From NCBI GenBank assembly GCA_041584475.1, contig JBFHDX010000006.1, forward strand, positions 1 through 64,000: a stretch of 64,000 nucleotides of DNA, read 5' to 3'. Each line of letters starts with the position of its first letter. The first letter of the stretch is position 1. Under the pieces are notes generated by a model that was given only the letters and a program-made list of their open reading frames with translations, did no database searches and was not told where the DNA came from. Below, in pieces: positions 8,536 through 16,891 of this stretch. Position numbers and translations under genes: made by a program. This DNA comes from JBFHDX01 sp041584475. GTDB lineage: Bacteria > Pseudomonadota > Alphaproteobacteria > UBA8366 > JADFVY01.

Positions 8536-10110
8536 TCAGCCGGCCGGACGGAACACCCCCCGCTCCTGCTCGTCGAGCTGGTTGACGAGGTTGGTTTCCC
8601 AGGCGAGATAGGCGCGGCAGGCCTCGAGATTGCCGGCGTGGCGATCGTGCACAAAATGCACGAAATCGATGCGGTCCGCGTCCGGCGGATCGTCCGGCGT
8701 GGCGACGATGTCGAGCCCCGCCGCGCGCCAGTCGTCCGGCCCGCCGGCGAGCGCCTGGATCGGGCCGAGCCCCGCCTCGGCGAGGTCGATCGCGGCGAGC
8801 TCGGCGAGCGGCCAGTCGCGCGCCGCCACCACGATGCGCGATCCCGGGGCGAGCCCGAGCCGCTCTAGGCGCGGGCGGATCGCCCAGCGCGCGCCGGCGG
8901 CGTGGCCGCGACGGAACTCGGCGCTGCTGCCGACGTCGAGCAGGGTGACCGCGCCGGCCTCCAGCAGCGACCGCAGCTCGCCGGCCCCGATCCGCGGCAG
9001 CAGATCGTCGACGAGCCCGATCTCCTCGATCGACTGCTCGGCGACCGGCCGCGTCGCGTCGTGATCGAGCACGCGAGCGTCGTGCCCCATGCAGCGCAGC
9101 CAGTACGCGGTGACCGCCGCGCGCAGCCCGGTATCGTCGCTCAGCACGATGCGCGCGCCGCGCACCGCGACCCAGCGGTCGGTCGCCTGCACGAGCTGCC
9201 CGCCCGGCGCGTGCACCGCGCCTGGATAGCGATTGCGGCGGTATTCCTCGGGCGTGCGGACGTCGAACAGGTAGAGCGTCCGCGTCCCGTCGCCGCGCCA
9301 GGCCTCGAGCGTGGCCGCGTCGACGAGGGGGATCGACCTGCGCCTGCGAAACGCGGCCGCGCGCTCGCGCGATCGCGCCAGCACGTCGTCGCCGAGCCGG
9401 TCGGGGTAGCCGCGGTCGGCGCCGTGTTCGAGCGCGAGCCCGGCGAGCTGCCAGCCCTGGGTACCGTTCTCGAGCGCCAGCACCGGGTTGCTTATGCCGA
9501 GCTCGCGCAGCGACTGGGCGCCGATGATGCTGCGCGTCCGCCCGGCGCAGCTGACGACGACCGGCGTCGCCTCGTCAGGTACCAGCAGCGGCAGGCGGTG
9601 GCCGAGCTCGGCATTGGGGCAGCAGGTGCTGCCCGGGATCGTCATCCGGCGATGCTCGTCGAGCGGCCGCCCGTCGAGCAGGACCAGCGTCTCGCCGGCA
9701 TCGCGGCGGGCCTTGAGTTCGCGTGCCGAAATGCTGGGCATGCCGCAGGCGTGCTCGACCAGCTCCCCGAAGGTCTTGCTCGGCACGTTGACGCCCTCGT
9801 AGAGCGTGTAGCCGGCGCGCGCCCAGCCCGGCGCGCCGCCCTCGACCGCGGCGAGGTCGGTGAAACCGAGGGACGCCAGCCGCCGCCCGGCCTTCTCCGC
9901 GACCCCGTCGCCGTCGTCGATGAGGACGATGCACACCGAGCGCCGCGGCAGCAGCGCCGGCGCCTCGATCTCGAGCCGGCTGTACGGCAGCGGCACGGCG
10001 AAGAACGGATGGCCGGCCGCGTACTGGCCGGATTCGCGGACGTCGAGGAAGGCGATCTCGCCGCCGTCGGTCAGCAGCGGCTTGGCGTCGTGCGGCGTGA
10101 GCCATCTCAT
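8536..10110 (-). CDS. four-domain rhodanese-like sulfurtransferase
   Basis: A 524-residue protein built of four consecutive rhodanese-like domains (roughly 1-110, 125-235, 275-385 and 400-500). Only domain 2 keeps a thiol in the active-site loop: VVVSCAGRTRS, Cys188. The equivalent loops of domains 1, 3 and 4 read LIDDGDG, LSDDTGL and AARDWPL and lack cysteine, so they are probably structural or regulatory. Substrate would be thiosulfate or a persulfide carrier. ATG at 10110 starts the protein exactly at domain 1; the frame is open further upstream but that part looks non-coding. The carbonic-anhydrase-like gene lies upstream on the same strand. Confidence 0.85.
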   Translation of the reverse strand: MRWLTPHDAKPLLTDGGEIAFLDVRESGQYAAGHPFFAVPLPYSRLEIEAPALLPRRSVCIVLIDDGDGVAEKAGRRLASLGFTDLAAVEGGAPGWARAGYTLYEGVNVPSKTFGELVEHACGMPSISARELKARRDAGETLVLLDGRPLDEHRRMTIPGSTCCPNAELGHRLPLLVPDEATPVVVSCAGRTRSIIGAQSLRELGISNPVLALENGTQGWQLAGLALEHGADRGYPDRLGDDVLARSRERAAAFRRRRSIPLVDAATLEAWRGDGTRTLYLFDVRTPEEYRRNRYPGAVHAPGGQLVQATDRWVAVRGARIVLSDDTGLRAAVTAYWLRCMGHDARVLDHDATRPVAEQSIEEIGLVDDLLPRIGAGELRSLLEAGAVTLLDVGSSAEFRRGHAAGARWAIRPRLERLGLAPGSRIVVAARDWPLAELAAIDLAEAGLGPIQALAGGPDDWRAAGLDIVATPDDPPDADRIDFVHFVHDRHAGNLEACRAYLAWETNLVNQLDEQERGVFRPAG

Positions 10111-10180
10111 TGCGGTCGTCCGTGCGGTGCGCGGCCGGATCGGTGCCGGCCGGTGGCGCGGAGCGAGGCCCGACGCGCCG

Positions 10181-10705
10181 TCAATCCATCGCCCTGAGCT
10201 CGCGCTTGTAGCGCTGGTGGTTCTTGACGTAGTGATCGGCAATGCGTCGCAAGTCCGCCTGCTGCTCCTCGCCGAGCTGCCGGATCACCTTGCCGGGCGA
10301 GCCGAGCACCATCGAGCCATCGGGGATCTCCTTGTTCTCGGCGATCAGCGTGTTGGCGCCGATCAGGCAGTTCCTGCCGATCCTCGTGCCGTTCAGGATG
10401 ATGCTGCCGATGCCGATGAGCGAGCCCTCGCCGATCGTGCAGCCGTGCAGCATCACCATGTGGCCGACCGAGACGTTCTTTTCCAGCGTCAGCGGGTAGC
10501 CGGGGTCCGCATGCAGCACCGAGCCGTCCTGGACGTTGACGTTCTCGCCGATGGTGATGGTCTCCGTATCGCCGCGCACGACGCAGTTCCACCAGATCGA
10601 GGCGTTGCGCCCGAGCCGCACGTCGCCGATGACGACGGCGCTCGGCGCGATCCAGTAGGCGTCGCCCTCGGTCCGGACCTCGACGTCCCCCAGCGCGTAT
10701 CGCAT
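10181..10705 (-). CDS. gamma-carbonic anhydrase family protein
   Basis: A 174-residue left-handed beta-helix protein made of hexapeptide repeats, of the YrdA/PaaY/Cam group. Candidate metal ligands His65 (VLHAD), His82 (SVGHM) and His87 (LHGC) are conserved, so metal binding is likely. True carbonic anhydrase activity is unproven for most members; PaaY-type relatives act as CoA-thioester hydrolases, which would suit the neighbouring CoA-dependent genes. It sits between the rhodanese gene and the crotonase gene on the same strand with short gaps, so one operon is plausible. Confidence 0.85.
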   Translation of the reverse strand: MRYALGDVEVRTEGDAYWIAPSAVVIGDVRLGRNASIWWNCVVRGDTETITIGENVNVQDGSVLHADPGYPLTLEKNVSVGHMVMLHGCTIGEGSLIGIGSIILNGTRIGRNCLIGANTLIAENKEIPDGSMVLGSPGKVIRQLGEEQQADLRRIADHYVKNHQRYKRELRAMD

Positions 10706-10747
10706 CGCCTCCCCCGCTCCCTTTCTTCGTCGGCCGGTCGCCGGTCT

Positions 10748-11536
10748 TCAGGCGCCGGTGAATTCCGGCTTGCGCTTTTCCATGAAGGCGCGCCGGCCCT
10801 CGACGTAGTCCTGGCTGGCGAAGCAGGCCCGGACCATCTCGTCGCAGCGGCCGATGTCGCGCGCGGCCTCGTCCTTCGCAAGCTCGCCCACGGTGGTCTT
10901 GAGGGCGGCGATCGTCAAGGGCGCGTTCGCGGTGATCCGCTTCGCGTAGTCGGCGACGTAGTCGTCGAGCCCGGCGTCGGGAACGACGCGGTTCACGAGC
11001 CCCATCTCGCCCGCCTCCTCGGCGTTGAACAGCCGGGCGGTGAAGAAGATCTCCTTGGTATAGGACGGGCCGACGAGGTCGTTCAGCCGCCGCACGTTCG
11101 GCACCGAATAGCCGAGCCCCAGCTTCGCCGCCGGCACCGCGAACTGCGAGCTCTCGCCGCAGATGCGCAGGTCGCAGCAGACCGCGACGGCAACGCCGCC
11201 GCCGACGCAGTAGCCCCGAATCTTTGCGATCGTCGGCTTGGGAAAGGCCTGCAGCCGCTCGTAGAGGGCCGCCGTGACGTCGGCATATTCCGCGATCGCC
11301 TGCTGGGTCGCGCGCTCGCTGTCGAACTTGGAGACGTCGGCGCCCGAGACGAATGCCTTGCCGCCGGCGCCGGAAATCACCACCACGCGGACGGCGGGAT
11401 CGGCGCCGTAGACGTCGAGCACGCGGTCCACCGTACGCCACATCTCCAGCGAGACGGCGTTCCGCTTCTCCGGATTGTTGAAGACGATGTGGCCGATGCC
11501 CGCCTCGACGCGACTGATGATCTTGTCGGACTCCAT
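10748..11536 (-). CDS. enoyl-CoA hydratase/isomerase family protein, atypical active site
   Basis: A 262-residue crotonase-fold protein. The oxyanion-hole regions are recognisable (ISGAGGKAFVSGADVSKF at 54-71 and GYCVGGG at 108-114). The two glutamates used by classical enoyl-CoA hydratases align with Ala116 (in GGGVAVAVCCD) and Ala136 (in FAVPAAKLGLG), so simple hydration of an enoyl-CoA is unlikely. Isomerase, hydrolase, decarboxylase or C-C lyase roles within the crotonase superfamily are alternatives. It is the second gene after the divergent promoter, following the CoA-transferase gene by 63 bp. Confidence 0.85.
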   Translation of the reverse strand: MESDKIISRVEAGIGHIVFNNPEKRNAVSLEMWRTVDRVLDVYGADPAVRVVVISGAGGKAFVSGADVSKFDSERATQQAIAEYADVTAALYERLQAFPKPTIAKIRGYCVGGGVAVAVCCDLRICGESSQFAVPAAKLGLGYSVPNVRRLNDLVGPSYTKEIFFTARLFNAEEAGEMGLVNRVVPDAGLDDYVADYAKRITANAPLTIAALKTTVGELAKDEAARDIGRCDEMVRACFASQDYVEGRRAFMEKRKPEFTGA

Positions 11537-11599
11537 CGTGAATGCTCCCCTTGTTGCTGGTTGGCCTGACGGCGCGGCGGCACCTGCCCCGCGGCGCGA

Positions 11600-12790
11600 T
11601 CAGACGACGCCCGCCTCGCGCAGGGCGGCGATGTCGTCCGCCCCGTATCCGAGTTCCGCCAGCACCTCCTCGGTATGCTGGCCGCAGGTCGGCGGTGACG
11701 CGGCGATGCGGCTCGGCGTCCGGCTCATGTGGATCGGCTGGCCGACGAGCTCGATCGGTCCGCGCTCGATCGAGTCGACCGGCTGCGCAAGGCGCAGATG
11801 CCGCACCTGCGGGTTCTCGAACACCTTATCGATGTCGTTGATCTCGCCGCACGGCACGCCGGCCTCGTTGAACAGATCGATCCAGTGGGCGGCGGAGCGC
11901 GTGCGGGTCGTCTCGTTGATCAGCGCGTTCAACGCATCGCGGTTCTTCGAGCGCTCGGGCGGTGTCGCATAGGCGGGTTCGTCGGCAAGCTCGGGCCTGC
12001 CGAGGGCGTCGCAGAACCGCCGCCAGATGACCTGGCCGGCGACGGCGAGATTGATATGGCCGTCCGCCGTCTCGAACACGCCGGTCGGAATGCTGGTCGG
12101 ATGGTTGTTGCCGGCCTGCTTCGGCACCTCGTGATCGACGAGCCAGCGCGCGGCCTGGAAATCGAGCATGAAGACCTGCGCTTGCAGCAGCGAGGTCTGG
12201 ATCCACTGGCCCTCGCCCGAGACCTCGCGCTCGAGCAGCGCGATCAGGATCCCCTGAGCGCAGAACAGGCCGGCCGTAAGGTCCGCGATCGGTATGCCGA
12301 CGCGCACCGGCCCCTGGCCCGGCAGGCCGGTGATCGACATCAGGCCTCCCATGCCCTGCGCGATCTGGTCGAAGCCGGGGCGGTCCCGGTAGGGGCCGTC
12401 CTGTCCGAAGCCGGAGATGCTGGCATAGACGAGGCCGGGGTTGATCGCCTTGAGGCTTTCGTAGTCGATGCCGAGGCGCGCTTTAACGTCCGGCCGGAAA
12501 TTCTCGACGACGACGTCCGCCGCGGCGGCCAGCTTGCGGAAGATCTCGATGCCCTGCGGCGTCTTCAGGTTCAGGCTGACGCTGCGCTTGTTGCGATGCA
12601 GGTTCTGGAAATCGGGTCCGCCGCGCGGGCCGCCGAGCTGCCCGGCGTCGGCCTTCTCGGGCATCTCGATCTTGATGACGTTCGCGCCCCAGTCGGCCAG
12701 CTGGCGCACCGCCGTCGGCCCCGAACGGACCCGCGTCAGATCGAGAACCGTGAAACGATTCAGCGCCTTGCTGGCGCGCTTTATAGCCAT
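11600..12790 (-). CDS. family III CoA-transferase (CaiB/BaiF type)
   Basis: A 396-residue CoA-transferase of the formyl-CoA/oxalate, carnitine and benzylsuccinate group. Supporting segments are VLDLTRVRSGPTAVRQLADWGA near the N-terminus, NLHRNKRSVSLNLKTPQG, and VRVGIPIADLTAGLFCAQGIL, which carries the expected catalytic aspartate (PIAD). It would activate an organic acid by moving CoA from a donor such as succinyl-CoA. It is the first gene of the leftward arm, behind a good promoter (12862-12891), and is probably controlled by the divergent GntR protein. Confidence 0.9.
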   Translation of the reverse strand: MAIKRASKALNRFTVLDLTRVRSGPTAVRQLADWGANVIKIEMPEKADAGQLGGPRGGPDFQNLHRNKRSVSLNLKTPQGIEIFRKLAAAADVVVENFRPDVKARLGIDYESLKAINPGLVYASISGFGQDGPYRDRPGFDQIAQGMGGLMSITGLPGQGPVRVGIPIADLTAGLFCAQGILIALLEREVSGEGQWIQTSLLQAQVFMLDFQAARWLVDHEVPKQAGNNHPTSIPTGVFETADGHINLAVAGQVIWRRFCDALGRPELADEPAYATPPERSKNRDALNALINETTRTRSAAHWIDLFNEAGVPCGEINDIDKVFENPQVRHLRLAQPVDSIERGPIELVGQPIHMSRTPSRIAASPPTCGQHTEEVLAELGYGADDIAALREAGVV

Positions 12791-12861
12791 GCCCCTTCCC
12801 CGCTGTTGCGACCTCGGCGGAGCATGCCGCCTGCATAGCCGGGCTCCCGCAATCGGCTCCG

Positions 12862-12891
12862 ACTATACAAAGCCCCCCGCGCCTTTGACAA
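12862..12891 (-). promoter_or_regulatory. predicted sigma70 promoter for the CoA-transferase arm
   Basis: On the minus strand TTGTCA (12886-12891, five of six to the -35 consensus) and TATAGT (12862-12867, five of six to -10) are separated by 18 bp. The start of transcription would fall near 12855, about 65 bases before the CoA-transferase ATG. A 12-bp palindrome overlaps its -35 end. Confidence 0.5.
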
Positions 12892-12902
12892 CTGTCGACA
12901 GT
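12891..12902. promoter_or_regulatory. perfect 12-bp palindrome, candidate GntR operator
   Basis: ACTGTCGACAGT is a perfect palindrome at the -35 edge of the leftward promoter. Its half sites (CTGTC/GACAG) resemble those of the second site at 12937-12947 (TTGTC/GACAA), which suggests that one dimeric regulator reads both. Confidence 0.4.
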
Positions 12903-12908
12903 CGGCAC

Positions 12909-12937
12909 TTGACAGCCAATCGGCGCCCCTGTCTAGT
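12909..12937 (+). promoter_or_regulatory. predicted sigma70 promoter for the GntR gene
   Basis: A perfect TTGACA (12909-12914), a 17-bp spacer and TCTAGT (12932-12937, four of six). Transcription should begin near 12944, ahead of the ATG at 13006. This argues against the upstream in-frame TTG at 12937 being the real start codon. Confidence 0.5.
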
Positions 12938-12947
12938 TGTCGGACAA
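12937..12947. promoter_or_regulatory. candidate FadR/FCD-type operator
   Basis: TTGTCGGACAA fits the TNGTNNNACNA pattern known for FadR-subfamily GntR regulators. It overlaps the -10 box and predicted start of the GntR gene, so it is well placed for autorepression. Confidence 0.5.
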
Positions 12948-13005
12948 GCGGGATCGTCGAAGGTCCCCGTCAACGCGAGCGATCCGGGGAGTTGCGCGCG
13001 ACACC

Positions 13006-13737
13006 ATGTCGGCCGAAAGCCAGCAGCCGTTCCATGCCAGCAGCGTCCAATCGCTGACCGTGCTGGTCAGGCGCGAGATCGAGCGTCTGATCCTGAGCGG
13101 CGAGCTCGGGGCCGGCGAGCGCCTGTCCGAGAGCGCGCTGGCCCAGCGCATGGGCGTGAGCCGGGGTCCGGTCCGCGAAGCCATGCGGGGCCTGCAGCAG
13201 GCCGGGCTGGTCGAGATCGTGGCCAACAAGGGCGTCGTCGTGCGCGAGATCGGCCTCGACGAGGCCATCGACCTCTACGACCTGCGCGGCTCGCTGTTCG
13301 GGTTCATGTGCGAGACGCTGGCGCGGCGCCGGAGCGAGCAACAGTGCGCGGTCCTGCGCGCAAAGCTCGAACGCATGGCGAACGCGATCGCCGCCGACGA
13401 CAAGGACGCCTATTACCGTCTCAACATCGAATTCCACGCGGCCGTCGTCGATTTCTGCGGCAACCGCCGCGCAAAGGCGGTCTACGACGGAATCGTCAAG
13501 GAAATGCACCTGTTCCGCCGCCGCGGACTCTCGCGCATCGAGAACATGGAGGCCTCGATGCACGAGCACGAGGCCATCGTCGCCGCCATCGAAACGGGCG
13601 ATGCGATTGCGGCCCGCGAGGCCGGGACGGTTCACCTGCGCAACGGCCGGGACCGGTTCATCGCCACGCTGGAGCCCGGTCCGGAACGCTTTGCCGGCGT
13701 CGACGGCGAGGCGGGGAGGTTCACGGCGACACGGTGA
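13006..13737 (+). CDS. GntR family regulator, FadR/FCD subfamily
   Basis: A 243-residue transcriptional regulator. The N-terminal winged helix spans REIERLILSGELGAGERLSE, SALAQRMGVSRGPVREAMRG and LVEIVANKGVVV (about 17-83). The C-terminal FCD domain has histidines in NIEFHAAVV, MHEHEAIV and GTVHLRN placed as expected for a metal-bound ligand pocket. It is divergent from the CoA-transferase gene and upstream of the Tct transporter, so it probably senses the imported acid or its CoA ester. Start at 13006 is preferred because both the promoter and the operator lie upstream of it. Confidence 0.88.
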   Translation: MSAESQQPFHASSVQSLTVLVRREIERLILSGELGAGERLSESALAQRMGVSRGPVREAMRGLQQAGLVEIVANKGVVVREIGLDEAIDLYDLRGSLFGFMCETLARRRSEQQCAVLRAKLERMANAIAADDKDAYYRLNIEFHAAVVDFCGNRRAKAVYDGIVKEMHLFRRRGLSRIENMEASMHEHEAIVAAIETGDAIAAREAGTVHLRNGRDRFIATLEPGPERFAGVDGEAGRFTATR

Positions 13738-13836
13738 TTTGCGAACGCCCGGCCCCGCCTGTGCGGACCGGGTATCATCAAGCCGCCCGTCCGGTCGAAG
13801 AGAGCCGGCGAGGCCGGCAACTTTGGGAGGAAAGAC

Positions 13837-14832
13837 ATGGCACGACACGACAAGACAGCGATTCCGCGACGTCCGTTCCTGCTCGGCACGGCGGCCGGCG
13901 TGGGGTCCCTCGCGCTCGGCGGCTTCGGCGCGCTGGCGCAGGAGAAATTCCCGGAAAAGACGATCAACGTGGTCACGCACGCCGGCCCCGGCGGCGGCAC
14001 CGACATCACGACGCGCATGATGATGCTGCGCGGTCGCAGGGTCTTCGGGCAGGACATGGTCGTCGTCAACAAGCGCGGCGGCAGCGGTTCGGCGGCGCTG
14101 CAATACGCCAACTCGCAGCCGCGCGACGGCTATACCATCATGACCATCACGCAGTCGCACGTCTTCCAGATCCTGCAGAAGAAGGTGCCGGTGACGATCG
14201 ACGACATGGTCGGCCTCGCGCGCGCGACCGACGATCCGCAGATCGTCGTCGTCAATGCCAACAGCCCGATCCGAACGGCGGACGACCTGATCGCGGAATC
14301 GAAGAAGGCGAACGGCGGCCTGAAGTGGGGCACCACCTTCGTCGGCGGCGCCGACCACGTGGCGATCCACCTCTTCACCAGGGCCGCCAAGGGCATCCCA
14401 TACACGATCGTGCCGTTCAAGGGCGGCGGCGACATCGTCACGAACCTGGTCGGCGGCAACGTCGACGTCGCCCTGCTGAACTACGCCGAGGGCGAATCGC
14501 AGTTCAATTCCGGCGAGCTGCGCGCGGTCTGCTCGCTGTCGCGCAACCGCATCGCGTCGCTCGGCGACACGCCGACCGCGCGCGAGGTCGGGATCGACAA
14601 CGTCGCCTCGACGGTGCGCGGCTTCGCGTGCCTGTCCGGCGTGCCGGAGGATCGCGTGAAGATCCTCTCGGAAGGCCTGGTCAAGGCGATGAAGCACTCC
14701 GTCTACCAGGGCTACCTCATGAATGGCGGGATGCCGGCCGACAGCGTCATCGGCCACGAGGAGTGGACCGCCGAGATCCGGCGCATCCACGATGACAGCC
14801 GCGGCGCGCTGACGGATCTCGGCCTGCTCTGA
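13837..14832 (+). CDS. tripartite tricarboxylate transporter receptor (TctC/Bug)
   Basis: Periplasmic solute-binding protein of the Bug family, 331 residues. The N-terminus carries a twin-arginine signal (PRRPFLLG, then a hydrophobic stretch to ALAQ), so export may be by Tat. The mature protein has the family phosphate-like loop THAGPGGGTD and the typical VNKRGGSGSAALQYA and TIVPFKGGGDIVTNLVGGNVD segments. Bug receptors bind carboxylates such as citrate, malonate or aromatic acids; the exact ligand is unknown. It heads the TctC-TctB-TctA set, with a GGGAGG ribosome site. Confidence 0.92.
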   Translation: MARHDKTAIPRRPFLLGTAAGVGSLALGGFGALAQEKFPEKTINVVTHAGPGGGTDITTRMMMLRGRRVFGQDMVVVNKRGGSGSAALQYANSQPRDGYTIMTITQSHVFQILQKKVPVTIDDMVGLARATDDPQIVVVNANSPIRTADDLIAESKKANGGLKWGTTFVGGADHVAIHLFTRAAKGIPYTIVPFKGGGDIVTNLVGGNVDVALLNYAEGESQFNSGELRAVCSLSRNRIASLGDTPTAREVGIDNVASTVRGFACLSGVPEDRVKILSEGLVKAMKHSVYQGYLMNGGMPADSVIGHEEWTAEIRRIHDDSRGALTDLGLL

Positions 14833-14840
14833 GGGCGGCC

Positions 14841-15344
14841 ATGCCCGAGGAGCCCGATACGGGCGGCAGGGCGGCGGACCGCGGATCCGCCGCCCGCATT
14901 CCCCGTGACGCCGTCGCGGGCGCCGCGGTGCTGCTGTTCTGCCTCGCCGCCTATCTGGTAACGCTGACGTTCAAGGAAGCGCCGGCGGTGATCGCGCAGA
15001 ACGTCCAGCCGGCGACGTTCCCGCGGCTGGTGCTCGGGGTCATGGCGGTGCTGGCGGTGATCATCATCGTGCAGTCGTTCCGCCTGCCCGACCGCAAACC
15101 GAAACGCCTCGCCTTCATGGTCTGGCCGTCGGCGGCGATCATGGTCGGCTTCGTCATCGCCTTCGAGACGCTGGGCATCGTGCCGGCAATGGTGCTCTTG
15201 TGTCTCGTCCTGCCGCTGATGTGGGGAGAGCGGCGGCTCTACCTGATCGTTCCCTATGCCGTGCTGTTCCCGCTCGCGATCTACGGGCTGTTCGCGGTGG
15301 CGCTCGGCGTGCATTTCGAGCCCAGCCCGCTCGTCTTCTGGTAG
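14841..15344 (+). CDS. tripartite tricarboxylate transporter small membrane subunit (TctB)
   Basis: A 167-residue inner-membrane protein with about four hydrophobic helices (for example AVAGAAVLLFCLAAYLV and LVLGVMAVLAVIIIV), matching the TctB family in size and layout. It bridges or stabilises the large TctA channel and has no known catalytic motif. It starts 8 bp after the tctC-like stop and precedes the tctA-like gene by 16 bp, so all three should be co-translated. Confidence 0.88.
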   Translation: MPEEPDTGGRAADRGSAARIPRDAVAGAAVLLFCLAAYLVTLTFKEAPAVIAQNVQPATFPRLVLGVMAVLAVIIIVQSFRLPDRKPKRLAFMVWPSAAIMVGFVIAFETLGIVPAMVLLCLVLPLMWGERRLYLIVPYAVLFPLAIYGLFAVALGVHFEPSPLVFW

Positions 15345-15360
15345 GCCCGAGGGAACGCCG

Positions 15361-16872
15361 ATGGACGTATTCCTGACGACCGCCGCCCTGTTCACCGACC
15401 CGTACCTGATCGGCGTGATCCTGATCGGCACGGTCGGCGGCGTGCTGGTGGGCGCGATGCCGGGCCTCAGCTCGACGATGGCGACGGCGCTGCTGCTGCC
15501 GTTCACCATCACCATGCAGCCGATCCCGGCGATCGCGCTGCTGAGCGCGCTGTATTGCGCCGGCACCTTCGGCGGATCGATCACGGCGATCCTCGTCAAC
15601 GCACCCGGCGCGCCGCCTGCGGCGGCGACCGCCTTCGACGGCTACCCGCTGGCGCAACAGGGCCGCGCCGGGCTGGCGCTCGGCATCGCCACGGTCAGCA
15701 GCACGATCGGCGGCATCTTCAGCATCATCGTGCTGATCGTCGCGGCACCGATCCTGGCGCGCGTCGCGTACGATTTCGGGCCGCCCGAATATTTCGCGCT
15801 GGCGCTGTTCGGGCTGTCGATGCTGGCCTCGATCAGCGGCGAATCAGCCTTCAAGAATCTGCTCGGCGGCGCCTTCGGCGTGCTGCTCGCGACCGTGGGC
15901 ATGGATTTCACCACCGGGGTCGATCGCTTCACCTTCGGTTTCTGGGAGCTCAGCGAGGGCGTCCACTTCATTCCGGTGATGATCGGACTGTTCGCCGGCG
16001 CCGAGTTCCTGACCCAGGCCGGCAATCTCGACCGCAAGGTCGTGCGGGCCGTGGTCGATGCCGTCAAGCTGCCGAGCTGGGTCGATTTCCGCAAAACGCT
16101 GGGGACGGTCGGCCGGTCGTGCGGCATCGGCGCCTTCATCGGCCTGCTGCCGGCCGAGGGCGGGACCGTCGCGGCGATGATCGGCTACAACGAGGCCAAG
16201 CGCTGGGCCAAGGACAAATCGCGCTTCGGCAAGGGCGATATCAGGGGGGTCGCCGGACCGGAAACGGCCAACAACGCGGCCACGGGCGCCGCCATGGTGC
16301 CGACGCTGGCGCTCGGCATCCCGGGCAGCGCGACGACGGCGGTGATCCTCGGTGCGCTGCTGGTGCACGGCCTGCGGCCCGGCCCGCACCTGTTCAACGA
16401 GACGCCGACCCTGCTCTACGGCATCTTCATCGCGATGCTGCTTGCGAACCTGATGTTCATGGGGCTCGGGCTGCTGGGCGCCAAGCTGTTCGCGCGCGTG
16501 ACCCTGATCCCGACGCGCTTCCTGTGGCCGGCGGTGTTCATCCTCGCCTGCATCGGCTCCTACGCGCTGGAGCAGTCGATCATGGATGTCTGGATCATGG
16601 TGATCGCCGGCCTCGCGGGATATGTCCTCAAGCGCTACGGCTTCTCGGCGGCACCGATCATCATGGGGCTGATCCTCGGCGAACTGGTCGAGAGCAGCCT
16701 CAAGCAGTCGCTGATCATCTTCGACCACAGCTGGCTCGGCTTCCTCGAGCGGCCGATCGTCGTGGTGTTCATCCTGCTGACGGCGGCCAGCGCGGCGATG
16801 CCGGCGATCGCCGGATACCGGACGCGGCTGCGCGAGCGCCTGCCCGCGTCGGCGGACGTCCCCGGCGACTGA
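15361..16872 (+). CDS. tripartite tricarboxylate transporter large membrane subunit (TctA)
   Basis: A 503-residue permease with about 12 helices. TctA signatures are GGVLVGAMPGLSSTMATALL near the N-terminus, CAGTFGGSITAILVNAPG, and the second glycine-rich repeat GPETANNAATGAAMVPTLAL followed by GIPGSATTAVILGALLVHG. It forms the sodium- or proton-driven pore for the solute delivered by the TctC receptor. ATG at 15361 starts directly before helix 1; upstream in-frame codons overlap tctB. A thioesterase gene follows in the same operon. Confidence 0.93.
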   Translation: MDVFLTTAALFTDPYLIGVILIGTVGGVLVGAMPGLSSTMATALLLPFTITMQPIPAIALLSALYCAGTFGGSITAILVNAPGAPPAAATAFDGYPLAQQGRAGLALGIATVSSTIGGIFSIIVLIVAAPILARVAYDFGPPEYFALALFGLSMLASISGESAFKNLLGGAFGVLLATVGMDFTTGVDRFTFGFWELSEGVHFIPVMIGLFAGAEFLTQAGNLDRKVVRAVVDAVKLPSWVDFRKTLGTVGRSCGIGAFIGLLPAEGGTVAAMIGYNEAKRWAKDKSRFGKGDIRGVAGPETANNAATGAAMVPTLALGIPGSATTAVILGALLVHGLRPGPHLFNETPTLLYGIFIAMLLANLMFMGLGLLGAKLFARVTLIPTRFLWPAVFILACIGSYALEQSIMDVWIMVIAGLAGYVLKRYGFSAAPIIMGLILGELVESSLKQSLIIFDHSWLGFLERPIVVVFILLTAASAAMPAIAGYRTRLRERLPASADVPGD

Positions 16873-16891
16873 CGGGAGCGGGCGGAGGACG

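Noticed and set aside
12937..13005. TTG at 12937 as the start of the GntR gene
   Set aside because: It lies on the -10 box and candidate operator and upstream of the predicted transcription start; the domain begins after the ATG at 13006.
12970..14790. Open frame of about 600 codons on the minus strand across the GntR and TctC genes
   Set aside because: Same GC shadow effect; it crosses two well-supported genes and a promoter gap and has no recognisable motif.
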